Shown: positions 1-7,365, counted from the first letter of the stretch. The stretch: 8,368 nucleotides of DNA from Candidatus Latescibacterota bacterium (GCA_012961755.1 DTYS01000309.1:1-8368), one strand, 5' to 3'. Notes: generated from the letters alone by a model not told the origin. A program made the numbers and translations.

Positions 1-8
1 ACCTCCCT
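1..8 (-). promoter_or_regulatory. Shine-Dalgarno site for a gene beyond the left edge
   Basis: On the minus strand the last bases of the window read AGGGAGGT, a strong match to the anti-Shine-Dalgarno end of 16S rRNA. It lies about 18 bases after the TAA stop of the preceding gene, so a further gene of the same operon probably begins within a few bases outside the window. The start codon itself is not visible, so this is an inference. Confidence 0.5.
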
Positions 9-26
9 TACAAAAGCTTATGAGGT

Positions 27-911
27 TTACATCCTCGGCCGTCCTATCAGGGATAGGACCCCCCTTTTTAACAGCTTGGTCCAGAGCGGCTCCAGCCCTC
101 CGACCTCGAAGTCGAGCACGACCGTCCTGCCACTGACCTCGACCTTCCCCGAGTACCTTACCTTCTCCGCCGCGAACTTCCTCCTGAAGGTCTCCCCTAA
201 GAACTCGGCATCGTCCCTTACATCTTCTATGTGCTCCTCGTCGGAGCACTTGAAGGCCACCCTCCCCTTCACCCTTCCCCGGTCCACCACATCGAGCCAT
301 GCCCCTACCCACTCCATGCTGTCGGCCGAGAGCAGTAGGCTCATCCTCCACCTGTGCTCGAGGTCCCTCAGGAATCCGGAGAACTTGAGGTTCCGGTTGT
401 CAGCGAAGAAGGTTAGGTCCCCCCGGTGTGCCGAGCCCATCATCTCGGAATAGCCAGCTGAGTCCTCAATGGACCTTCCCCCCCCAGCATCCACGGCCTC
501 CTGGACCGTCCCGACGTCAGCTCCCACAAGTAGGTAGCCACGGCATAGGGAACAGGCGGAAAATTGTCCTCCCGAGCCTGAGGCTATCTCCACCCCCTTG
601 TACCGTACCACTATGGCTCCGGGGACGAGGGCCCGGAGGTCCCCCCTTCCGGGTTCCCTCCTCCAGGCGCCGAGCACGAGCAGGAGCTTCCCGGAAGGGA
701 AGATAGCGAGGGAGAGCTCGTCAGGTCCTGCGACCTTCACCAGCCTCCTTATGGGGACCTCCGGAGGGGTGTAGGCCCAGGAGTCCACGAGCCACGCCAG
801 GCCAGGATCTTTTGCAGCTCCCCTGGCCGTGACCACGGCTGCGCAGCCTTCCGGAACGAATTCCAGGGTGCTCCCGGCCACCTCGGACAGCATGAGGAAT
901 AAGATGAACAC
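27..911 (-). CDS. Unrecognised secreted/surface protein, paralogue of the upstream gene
   Basis: Protein of 294 residues with a GTG start, chosen because an AGGAGG ribosome site lies 5 bases before it; an in-frame ATG at residue 7 is a weaker alternative. The N-terminus (MFILFLMLSEVAGS) is hydrophobic and could be a short signal peptide or anchor, which suggests the rest is outside the cytoplasm. No enzyme motif is recognised. It aligns along most of its length with the gene just upstream: an LxFVPEG-like start, a GKLLLV strand near 74-79, a DNRN..FSGFLRDLEHR block at 171-187, a GRVAFKC strand at 216-222, and a closing VVLDFEVGGLEPL segment at 264-276. Cysteines at 23, 120, 123 and 222 could form disulfides; the one at 222 is shared with the paralogue. 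The layout loosely recalls DUF3352-type proteins, but that is only an impression. It is the last complete gene of the operon here, so a role with the SLBB protein at the cell surface is inferred. Confidence 0.85.
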   Translation of the reverse strand: MFILFLMLSEVAGSTLEFVPEGCAAVVTARGAAKDPGLAWLVDSWAYTPPEVPIRRLVKVAGPDELSLAIFPSGKLLLVLGAWRREPGRGDLRALVPGAIVVRYKGVEIASGSGGQFSACSLCRGYLLVGADVGTVQEAVDAGGGRSIEDSAGYSEMMGSAHRGDLTFFADNRNLKFSGFLRDLEHRWRMSLLLSADSMEWVGAWLDVVDRGRVKGRVAFKCSDEEHIEDVRDDAEFLGETFRRKFAAEKVRYSGKVEVSGRTVVLDFEVGGLEPLWTKLLKRGVLSLIGRPRM

Positions 912-916
912 GGCAG

Positions 917-922
917 CCTCCT
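917..922 (-). promoter_or_regulatory. Ribosome binding site AGGAGG deciding a GTG start
   Basis: AGGAGG on the minus strand overlaps the TAG stop of the upstream gene and sits 5 bases before the GTG at 909-911. It supports that GTG as the start of the 294-residue protein rather than the internal ATG 18 bases further on. Confidence 0.8.
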
Positions 923-1745
923 AGGTCCGTGAGAGGACCCGCGCCACGGCCTCTGGGACCCCTTCGAGCTCGAACTCGAGGCCGACAACGCCGGGCTCGG
1001 TTCCGACCCTCCCCCTCAGTTCGAGGCCGTACGCCCTGAGCTTCCTCCTCGCCATCCCGTAGATGTACCTCACATCCGACTTCAACCCTTCTACCTTCCC
1101 ATCCCTGCAGAAGAAGGATACCCTCCCCCTTCCCATACCTCCTTCTAGCTCTATGTACCCTACTATCATCGTAACATCATCTACCGAGGGGAAGGCCGAG
1201 AATTCGAACCTCTCCTCCATCCTTCGGACGAACCCGGAGAGATGACCTTCCCGGTTGTCCACAACGAAGAATCCGTCCCTCCCCTCAAACCCCCGGACGA
1301 TGACCTCCGTCCTCATCCAACGGGAGGACCTCGACCTGTACTGGCCGACGGCCTCATCTAAGTAGGACCTCCTCTCCGCCAGCAGGATGCTGCCTCCGAG
1401 CGCACGATGGGGCCACCTCGAGAGTCCGAGCAGGAGCCTCGCCAGCCTCACCTTCCTGCCCATGTCCGCTATCAGCAGCTTCGAGTCCGGACCGTAGGAG
1501 AAGGTAAGGCGTCCCGGCATGAGCAGAGGGACGGCCAACTTCGGAAGGCCCCGCGCCGTGAGGAACCTCGTCGCGACCTCGGACGCTCCCGGATCTGAGA
1601 GGTCGAAGGAGGCGACGAGGAAAGCTTCGGAGGGGACGAGCCTCCAGGTTCGGACCTCCTCCACCGGCCAGATGAAGAGCCACACCACAAGGCCGAGTAA
1701 GGCCAAGGCCACCCAGAACCAAGGTCTTGAAGCCAGCTTCCTCAC
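921..1745 (-). CDS. Unrecognised membrane-anchored extracytoplasmic protein
   Basis: Protein of 274 residues beginning with GTG at a 4-base GTGA overlap with the end of the SLBB gene. No ribosome site is seen at normal spacing (a GGAGG lies about 19 bases away), and no other start codon occurs nearby in this frame, so translation is probably coupled to the upstream gene. The N-terminus has a basic head (MRKLASR) followed by one clear transmembrane helix at about residues 8-27, giving an N-in topology with the remaining 245 or so residues outside. No catalytic motif or known domain is recognised. Recognisable blocks shared with the downstream gene are SKLLIAD (88-94), SILLAERRSYLDEAV (119-133), VVDNREGHLSGFVRRMEER (161-179), GRGRVSFFC (205-213) and VVGLEFELEGVPEAV (253-267). 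The two genes are therefore an old tandem duplication with different N-terminal targeting segments. A role beside the SLBB protein in surface glycoconjugate handling is inferred only from position. Confidence 0.85.
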   Translation of the reverse strand: MRKLASRPWFWVALALLGLVVWLFIWPVEEVRTWRLVPSEAFLVASFDLSDPGASEVATRFLTARGLPKLAVPLLMPGRLTFSYGPDSKLLIADMGRKVRLARLLLGLSRWPHRALGGSILLAERRSYLDEAVGQYRSRSSRWMRTEVIVRGFEGRDGFFVVDNREGHLSGFVRRMEERFEFSAFPSVDDVTMIVGYIELEGGMGRGRVSFFCRDGKVEGLKSDVRYIYGMARRKLRAYGLELRGRVGTEPGVVGLEFELEGVPEAVARVLSRT

Positions 1746-4078
1746 GGCAGAAGTAAGTTTACGGCCTCCGCCGCGGCAGCTCCCAAGAGGATAAGGAAGC
1801 CGTCCTTCACAGCCCTGCTCCAGAGGGAAGCTCCTACGGCCTTGCCCTCAGGGACGTATATCCTACTTCCGGCCGGGACTGAGGGGTCGAACCATAGCCT
1901 CCTCGTAGCCCTCCTCACGAACCCGTTCGGAAGTATCATCCTGATCCCATGTCTATCTGCCGAGGGCCTGAGCCCACCGCACAGCTCAACGTAATATCCG
2001 GCCTTGGCCCCTTCCCTGTACTGGACCGTGCTCGGGACCACGACGGCGCCCTCCACCTTTACGGTCAGGTCCTTGGTGGGGATATGGATGCTGTCCCCGT
2101 CCGCCAGTACGATGTCGTACGGGCCACCTCTGTCCCTAAGGGCCCTGACCAGGTCCACGAAGACCCTACCCTTACCGGTCCTGGAGAAGAAGGCCCCCTC
2201 CGGGAATGCCGTCTTCAGGAGCCCCCCTGCCCTCTCTATGAGGCTTGAGAGCCTCTCATCGTCGCGGACTATGACGTATTCCCCCGGGAACTTGACCTCC
2301 CCTGTTATCCTCACCGTCTTGAGCTCCTCGAGCACGGATCTGACGTAGACTACGTCCCTGTCCTTCAACCTGAACCTCTTCATCCCTTCATCGTCCAGCT
2401 CCACGAGTAGGGTGTCGATGCGTCTTTCTCCGGACGTAACATCTAAGACCGGCCTGTAGACTTCAGCTCTGGATAGGTATGCGGTCTCCTTAAGTCCCCT
2501 GGCCTGGGTCACCAGGTCGGAGAGGGTCATCTCCTCCGTCAGCTTGTAAGTTCCGGGCTTCCTGACCTCACCCTTTATGGTGACGTACCTCTCGTCCTGG
2601 AACTCCTGGAAGGAGTATATCACGACCTCGTCCATGCTCCGAAGGTAGAGGATTCCCCGCTCCTCGAGGCGCTTCCTCTCTTCCTGGTCCCCGTCCAGGA
2701 GCTTGCCCAAGTTGAAAGATATGATCTTCTTCTTCAAATTCCTCTCGTCCGTCCTTATAAGGTCCGTCCTTTCTAAGTAAGTAGCCCTCCTGAAGTCGGG
2801 GTCCTCGAACCCGCCCGCCGAAAATATCAGGTCGTATAGGGTCATGTTCTTCGCCAGGGGATAGGTCCCCGGACGTTTGACGTGCCCCCTTATCGTGACG
2901 GCCTTCTCCCCTCCCTTGATGTCGTACTTGGAGTAGATCACGATCTCGGCGGAGGGCTGGAGCGCGAAATCCGACTTCCCCTGCACTACATTCCTTAGGT
3001 TAAAGGTGGAGAATATCTTGGTTAGATCCTCCCTGGTCCTTATGAGGTCGGCCCTCTCCATCAGGGCATCCGTACAGAGGCCCCCGGCCTTCTCTATCAG
3101 CCGGCTTACGGTCATACTTGGCTCCAGTTGGTACAGCCCCGGCTTCCTTATCCCCCCTCCGCTTATCCTCACTACGTTCTCCCTCTTTACCCTCGGAACC
3201 TCGTAGACTATAACCCTATCCCCGTCGGAGAGCTGGAAGCCCTTCGACCTGGTCATATCCACATCGAGCACCTTCTTCCCCTCGTCGATGACGTACCTTA
3301 TGACCTGTATCCTGCTCGGATATGCCCTCGGGGTGAAGCCTCCCGCGATCCTTACGAGGTCCTCAAGGTCCTCCCCCTCCTTGAGCTCATAGATGGCGGG
3401 CCTCTTGACCTCCCCTTCTATCGTGACCTCCTTCAGCTTGAGTGGCACGAACAGCACGTCCCCGTCCTCGAGTAAGGTAGCCTTCGCCTTCACATCCCCC
3501 GTGAGCATGAGGTCGTACAGGTCGAGGATGTAGCTTGTCCCGTCAGCTTTGGCTATCCTTACGGCCCTGAGGGAACCCCGCTCGGTGATCCCTCCCGCCT
3601 TTGCCAGGACGTTCACCACGGAAGCCCTCGACGCCTGGAAGGAGTAACTACCTGGCCTTTCCACCTCCCCCGCCACCACCACATTTATCCCCCTCATCTT
3701 CCCAAGGTACATGTCTATCGAGGTCGCCCCGGTCTCGAGCTTGTCCCTGCTCAGCGCTGCCTGGTAGACCATGGACAACCTTCGTACAATTAAGTCCTTA
3801 AGCTCGCCGAACTTGACCCCGTTCAGGTAGATGCGGCCCACGTTGGGTAGGGTTATGAACCCCTCCTCGTTTACGCTCAGTTTGTAGCTCAGGGATATCT
3901 CCCCCCAGGATTCTATACAGACCTCATCTCCGGGCCCTATCGGGTAGCTGGGGGAGACCGGTCCGACCTCGGATACCTCCCCCATGGAACGGATCACATC
4001 GTACCCGAAGGGCCTGAGCTCCTCAGCACCTTGGGCATGGTTCACAGAGAGCCAGAAGGCTAAAACGAGCAATTTCAC
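1742..4078 (-). CDS. Secreted polysaccharide-export-type protein with seven SLBB domains
   Basis: Protein of 778 residues. The start is set at the GTG 4076-4078, because a near-perfect GGAGGTGATC site precedes it by 8 bases counted from GGAGG; the longer frame from 4087 would put the site on top of its own start. This start gives a clean signal peptide (MKLLVLAFWLSVNHAQG) with no lipobox cysteine. Residues about 45-130 are a polysaccharide biosynthesis/export domain as in Wza: YPIGPGDEV, then EEGFITLPNVG and a GELKDLIVRRL helix. Seven SLBB beta-grasp repeats follow at about 131-177, 217-263, 301-347, 393-443, 497-543, 586-632 and 671-716, each with a GEVxRPGxY-like turn and an AGG-type loop; the seventh is the most divergent. 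The last 20 residues are hydrophobic (FLILLGAAAAEAVNLLLP), resembling the C-terminal helix that Wza uses in the outer membrane. In Wza-type proteins such domains form an oligomeric export channel. It follows a glycosyltransferase gene in the operon. In a cell without an outer membrane it might span or bind the S-layer or a cell-wall layer; that is inference. Confidence 0.9.
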   Translation of the reverse strand: MKLLVLAFWLSVNHAQGAEELRPFGYDVIRSMGEVSEVGPVSPSYPIGPGDEVCIESWGEISLSYKLSVNEEGFITLPNVGRIYLNGVKFGELKDLIVRRLSMVYQAALSRDKLETGATSIDMYLGKMRGINVVVAGEVERPGSYSFQASRASVVNVLAKAGGITERGSLRAVRIAKADGTSYILDLYDLMLTGDVKAKATLLEDGDVLFVPLKLKEVTIEGEVKRPAIYELKEGEDLEDLVRIAGGFTPRAYPSRIQVIRYVIDEGKKVLDVDMTRSKGFQLSDGDRVIVYEVPRVKRENVVRISGGGIRKPGLYQLEPSMTVSRLIEKAGGLCTDALMERADLIRTREDLTKIFSTFNLRNVVQGKSDFALQPSAEIVIYSKYDIKGGEKAVTIRGHVKRPGTYPLAKNMTLYDLIFSAGGFEDPDFRRATYLERTDLIRTDERNLKKKIISFNLGKLLDGDQEERKRLEERGILYLRSMDEVVIYSFQEFQDERYVTIKGEVRKPGTYKLTEEMTLSDLVTQARGLKETAYLSRAEVYRPVLDVTSGERRIDTLLVELDDEGMKRFRLKDRDVVYVRSVLEELKTVRITGEVKFPGEYVIVRDDERLSSLIERAGGLLKTAFPEGAFFSRTGKGRVFVDLVRALRDRGGPYDIVLADGDSIHIPTKDLTVKVEGAVVVPSTVQYREGAKAGYYVELCGGLRPSADRHGIRMILPNGFVRRATRRLWFDPSVPAGSRIYVPEGKAVGASLWSRAVKDGFLILLGAAAAEAVNLLLP

Positions 4079-4081
4079 TAC

Positions 4082-4091
4082 GATCACCTCC
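4082..4091 (-). promoter_or_regulatory. Extended Shine-Dalgarno site of the SLBB gene
   Basis: The minus strand reads GGAGGTGATC here, an unbroken 10-base complement to the usual 3' end of 16S rRNA. It overlaps the last codon and TGA stop of the glycosyltransferase gene. Its distance from the GTG at 4076-4078 is ideal, while a GTG at 4085-4087 lies inside the site itself and is therefore unlikely to be used. Confidence 0.8.
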
Positions 4092-5025
4092 CTGTCAGAC
4101 TGCTAAGCTTGAGGTCCATCAGGCCCACGATGTACCCGACGGAGGCTACGAGGTTCCTGACCGTGGCCACAGGGGGATAGAGGACGACGGCCAGGTCCCT
4201 GTGCCGCCTCCACATCCCCCAAGCCTTGGGGACCTGAAGGAGCACGGCCGCGGGGATGAGTAGGAGGGGCACCCAGGGATGCCAGGCCACAAGGCCCAGG
4301 GATGCCCACGCCGTACCGCAGAAGGCCACGTTGTACCTGAGGTGCCTATCGGCTGGGTAGAGGTCCCCCTTAACGTAAGGCCTGTACCTCGCATACGCGT
4401 AGTTCCTTTTGAGATATGCGAAGAACCTGGGCTTGTAGTGATGCCTCGCCCTGGCCATAGGGTTGTAGGCGAGCTTGTACCCTCCCCTCACGATCCTCAG
4501 GTTGAAGTCCGAATCCAGGCTCGCGTTCCTGAGCCCCTCGTCGAAGCCTCCGAAGAGCTCGAAGGCACTCCTGCGGTATACAGCGGCCGCGGAGGTTATG
4601 TGCGGAGGGTACCTCTGCTTCCCCTCGAACTTCATCTCCACCTCGTACCCCGCCAGCCTGGCCACCCAGGGGTCGTCCTCTGGCGTCGTCAGGTATCCTC
4701 CCGCCCCCATGACATCCGGGTCCTCGAATTCCTCCAGGAGCGCGGAGAGCCAGCCAGGAAGTAGCTCCACGTCCGCCTCCACTATGGCTATGAACTCCCC
4801 TGTGCAGCGCGCTATCCCCTCGTTTAGAGCGCATGCCTCACCCCGGTTCGGCCCGGAGATGAGCCTGACCGGGAATCCGGTCTCCCTCACCTTCTCCGCG
4901 GAGCCGTCCGTGGAGCCGTCGTCCACCACTACGACCTCCTCCGCTCCCTGGTCGTATATGGACCTTAAGGTCTCGACCACTGTATCCCTCGCGTTGTACA
5001 TCGGCACCACGAACGACACCTTCAC
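4084..5025 (-). CDS. Family 2 glycosyltransferase with C-terminal membrane region
   Basis: Protein of 313 residues with a GT-A fold of the GT2 family, which transfers a sugar from a nucleotide-activated donor to an acceptor such as a lipid-linked glycan. The N-terminal strand FVVPMYN (5-11) leads to VVDDGSTDGS (33-42), the nucleotide-binding aspartates. GPNRGEACALNEGI (58-71) is the typical helix that follows. The metal-binding DXD site appears as EAD at 83-85. A FGGFDEGL segment (158-165) and DSDFNLRI (171-178) mark the acceptor side, where an aspartate usually serves as catalytic base. After residue 230 come hydrophobic segments at about 232-264 and 279-303, so the enzyme is probably fixed to the cytoplasmic face of the membrane. 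The GTG start shares a GTGA overlap with the upstream radical SAM gene and has GAGGT 4 bases before it. The donor and acceptor cannot be read from the sequence. Its neighbour encoding an export-type protein suggests a surface glycan. Confidence 0.92.
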   Translation of the reverse strand: MKVSFVVPMYNARDTVVETLRSIYDQGAEEVVVVDDGSTDGSAEKVRETGFPVRLISGPNRGEACALNEGIARCTGEFIAIVEADVELLPGWLSALLEEFEDPDVMGAGGYLTTPEDDPWVARLAGYEVEMKFEGKQRYPPHITSAAAVYRRSAFELFGGFDEGLRNASLDSDFNLRIVRGGYKLAYNPMARARHHYKPRFFAYLKRNYAYARYRPYVKGDLYPADRHLRYNVAFCGTAWASLGLVAWHPWVPLLLIPAAVLLQVPKAWGMWRRHRDLAVVLYPPVATVRNLVASVGYIVGLMDLKLSSLTGR

Positions 5026-6446
5026 AGCAACCTCACTATCGTCCTGAAGCCCTTGAACAGGCTTCGGTTGGAGATGGCCCTCCTGAGCTGGCTCGCCACG
5101 ACGCCCGGCCTGAGGTAGAAGCTCCTGTACGCGTATCTAAGGAGCCTTTCGAGGTCCTTCCCGGAGAGGTGGGGATAGCTTATGGTGCTCTTCCTAAGGG
5201 GGTCCACTTCCTCTGGGTCCCCCGATATCAGGCCCCTTTCGACCGCCCACTCGTAGAACTCCGTCCCCTTGAGCGGGGTAGCTACGGAGAACATGACCTC
5301 CGTTATCCCCATCTCCTTCAGGGCCCTTACGGTACTTACGATGTCCTCCTCGGTCTCCACCTCGGACGCCCCGAACATTATGTTGAGCTTCGGCCTGATC
5401 CCGTACCCCTTCAGGAGCTCCACGGCCCTGAACACGTCCTCCACCTTCATGTCCTTCCTTATGTCGTCCAGGACCTTCTGGTTCAAACTTTCGGCACCTA
5501 TGTCCACCGAGACGCACCCGGCCTCTGCCAGGGCCCTTACTACCTCCTCATCGGTCAGGAAGTCCGCCCTGCTGAGACACCCCCATTCCAGCCCCATGCC
5601 CTTCATCCCGTCGCATATCTCCAAGGTCCTCCTCTTCCCCCAGAGGAACTGGTCGTCGACGACCATGACCGACCTGAACCCCTCCTCCTTCACCCTCCTG
5701 AATTCCTCCAAAACCCTTGTGCTGCTCTCAACCGCTGGCCCCGGCTTCCTGCCGAAGTACCTCCTGTGCTCCACCTCCCTTGCGAAGCTTATCGAGTTCG
5801 GAACGCAGAACCTGCACCTGAACGAGCATCCCCTCGAGGCCATGAGCACTGTGCACGGCCTTCCCCGGAACTTCGGGTTGAAGTAGCGGTCGAGGTGGGG
5901 CCTGAGGTCATCGAAGGTCCTACCGGGAAAGGGGAGGGAATTTAAGTCGACAGGCCCTGAGGGTGGACAGTGGAGGACCTCCCCGTCCCTGAGCACTGAA
6001 GCGCCGGAAAGCTGGCCTCGGAGTACGTACCCGGCCAAGCTCTCCTCCACCTCCCCCCTGAGGACGACGACGTCCTGACCGAACTCGGGAAGCAGGTACT
6101 CCTCGGGAACCCTGGTCGGCTCCGGGCCGTGTAATATGAACTTGGCCTTCGGCTTCAGTTTCTTGATCTTCCGCATGTAGTGCAGGTCCGTCCCCTTCGA
6201 GAGGACTACTGAGTGGATCACGTAATAAGGGGAGTCGTCCCGCTCCACCCTCTCCAGGAAGGCCTCCTCAGAAAGCCCCTCCAGCACGGCGTCCACGTAC
6301 CTCACCTCGCATCCCAGCTCCCTTAGGTAGGCGAGGGGATACAGGTTAGCGAGGTCCGGGAAGTGGTAAAGTTCGTAGGAGCACCCGGCGAACCTCTCCG
6401 GGGTCCTCCGCCCCAAGGGCGGCGGTTCCAGGAAGGTCACCTTCAT
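5022..6446 (-). CDS. B12-binding-domain radical SAM protein (BchE/MiaB-like superfamily)
   Basis: Complete protein of 474 residues with an ATG start in an ATGA overlap with the upstream gene; only a weak AGGT lies before it. Residues 1 to about 160 resemble the cobalamin-binding Rossmann domain found in many radical SAM proteins (YPLAYLRELGCEVRYVDA at 36-53, then ILHGPEPTRVPEE at 104-116 in place of the usual GGPH segment). The DxHxxG cobalamin-ligand motif is not present, as in many BchE-like members, so cobalamin binding is uncertain. The radical SAM core starts near 195 with cysteines 207, 211 and 214 (ASRGCSFRCRFC), which bind the 4Fe-4S cluster that cleaves S-adenosylmethionine. Further core blocks are VVDDQFLWGK (262-271), the SRAD strand (292-295) and VDIGAESLNQKVL (314-326). 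The C-terminal tail after about 430 is basic and hydrophobic, with YLRPGVV and a final GFRTIVRLL, and matches the tail of the window's other B12-type gene. Substrate unknown; a methylation or carbon-carbon rearrangement of a lipid or sugar is possible from family precedent. Confidence 0.9.
   Translation of the reverse strand: MKVTFLEPPPLGRRTPERFAGCSYELYHFPDLANLYPLAYLRELGCEVRYVDAVLEGLSEEAFLERVERDDSPYYVIHSVVLSKGTDLHYMRKIKKLKPKAKFILHGPEPTRVPEEYLLPEFGQDVVVLRGEVEESLAGYVLRGQLSGASVLRDGEVLHCPPSGPVDLNSLPFPGRTFDDLRPHLDRYFNPKFRGRPCTVLMASRGCSFRCRFCVPNSISFAREVEHRRYFGRKPGPAVESSTRVLEEFRRVKEEGFRSVMVVDDQFLWGKRRTLEICDGMKGMGLEWGCLSRADFLTDEEVVRALAEAGCVSVDIGAESLNQKVLDDIRKDMKVEDVFRAVELLKGYGIRPKLNIMFGASEVETEEDIVSTVRALKEMGITEVMFSVATPLKGTEFYEWAVERGLISGDPEEVDPLRKSTISYPHLSGKDLERLLRYAYRSFYLRPGVVASQLRRAISNRSLFKGFRTIVRLL
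5030..5034 (-). promoter_or_regulatory. Ribosome binding site of the glycosyltransferase gene
   Basis: GAGGT on the minus strand lies 4 bases before the GTG start at 5023-5025, inside the 3' end of the upstream radical SAM gene. It supports the GTG start and independent initiation in addition to coupling by the 4-base overlap. Confidence 0.55.
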
Positions 6447-7365
6447 CTGTACCTGTACTTCAGCGCATCACAGCCGTCGCAGATGGCCCTCTGGTTCCTC
6501 CTGAACTCCAGGAACTTCCTTCCCCTCCATATCTCCCGGATGTCCTCCCTCACCAGGTTCCCGCACACGTACCACCTGAGGTTGCAGCACGGGGTCACGT
6601 TCCCGTCCAGGTCCACGTAGATGTAGTCGTCCGTCCTGAGGCAGCGCCCGTCCAGGTGCCCCGCGAGCCTGAGCGCCCATCCCTGGTCGTTAGCGCAGAA
6701 GACCTGCACACCCACGTCCTTCCCGACCGCCTTGGCCCTCCTCAGGATCCTTCTCTCCTCCTCCCACGTGGGCCTTACGAGGCCGGGATCGTGCCTCGTG
6801 TCCAGCCTGACAAAGGTGACCCCGTCCACCCCCAAACTCCCGGCCAGACGCACGAGCTCTTCGACTGGCCCTTGTATCACGCTCTGGATGTGCACCCTCG
6901 GAAGCTTCCCCCTTCGTGCCCTCAGGAGCGCTTCCAAGTTGCTCCAGGCTAATTCGGAGCTCCTATGTCCGACCCCTGAAGGCCGCCCGGGCGGCCCGTC
7001 CACGGATACTGTGACCTTCTCCAAGCGATGTTCGAGCACCTCCAGGTCCAGGAGCAGGCCGTTCGTGGTAAACCTCACGGAAGCTTCCGGTAGGTTTTCG
7101 TTCAGGTACGCCACCATCGCGTAGAACTTGGGATGTAGGAGGGGCTACCCCATCCGCTCAGTATCACCTCCTCAGCCTGGGGGACCTTCGAGAACACCTC
7201 CACGAAGACTTCGAACTCCATGTCCCTCTCCGGCACCCCCATGACCCCCCTAGGGCACATCCTGCAGGAGAGGTTGCACCTGCCGGTGACCTCCACCTGG
7301 ACCACCCTGGGAATCGGACTTACGAGCCCTAAGGAGCACCTCAGGAACTTCTTGAGCCTCCTCAC
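6443..7365 (-). pseudogene. Radical SAM/SPASM-like protein split by a one-base frameshift
   Basis: Two overlapping frames make one gene. The first, 7102-7365, runs from a GTG in a GTGA overlap with the upstream gene and contains the cluster motif CNLSCRMC (Cys 30, 34, 37). It reaches ILSGWG at residues 68-73, then continues out of frame to an early stop. The second, 6443-7117, starts at an internal ATG. Its frame read backwards gives PLLHPKFYA, the expected continuation of the conserved GxGEPLLHP motif, up to a TAG at 7145-7147. One extra base near 7141-7147 would restore a 307-residue protein of normal length for the family. The C-terminal part has a SPASM-like cysteine set: GRC, then PCC about 20 residues later, then YVC and a final CDGC, which could bind an auxiliary iron-sulfur cluster. 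SPASM proteins modify peptides, sugars or cofactors. Both halves look well conserved, so the break may be a sequencing error, a recent mutation or a recoding site. If uncorrected, the enzyme is probably inactive. Confidence 0.85.
7141..7149 (-). other. Frameshift site in the GEP motif of the radical SAM gene
   Basis: The minus strand reads GGT AGC CCC TCC in the first frame, while the conserved protein needs a frame that reads CCC CTC CTA CAT. Adding a G between T and A gives GGT GAG CCC and restores the classic Gly-Glu-Pro. Adding a C to the run CCCC gives Gly-Ser-Pro instead. A ribosomal -1 slip on CCCC would also rejoin the frames with serine in place of glutamate, but no stimulating structure was identified. 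Confidence 0.75.

Noticed and set aside
10..26. Possible terminator around the AAGCTT near the left edge
   Set aside because: The palindrome is only six bases, no stable stem or T-run follows, and a strong ribosome site comes directly after it, so the operon appears to continue.
76..706. Plus-strand open frames opposite the last gene
   Set aside because: Low-complexity Ser, Pro, Arg composition with no ribosome site or domain; explained as antisense shadows.
2200..3700. DNA-level tandem repeats encoding the SLBB domains
   Set aside because: The repeats are evident in the protein, but the DNA copies have diverged and no direct nucleotide repeats of notable length were seen.
4085..4087. GTG as start of the SLBB gene in a GTGA overlap like the other junctions
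   Set aside because: It lies within the GGAGGTGATC ribosome site, leaving no room for initiation, and gives a poorer signal peptide than the GTG at 4076-4078.
5169..5945. Long plus-strand open frame of 258 codons, and a shorter one at 4279-4764
   Set aside because: Both lie opposite well-supported genes (radical SAM and glycosyltransferase), are rich in Pro, His, Leu and Arg as expected from the reverse of GC-rich codons, and show no domain.
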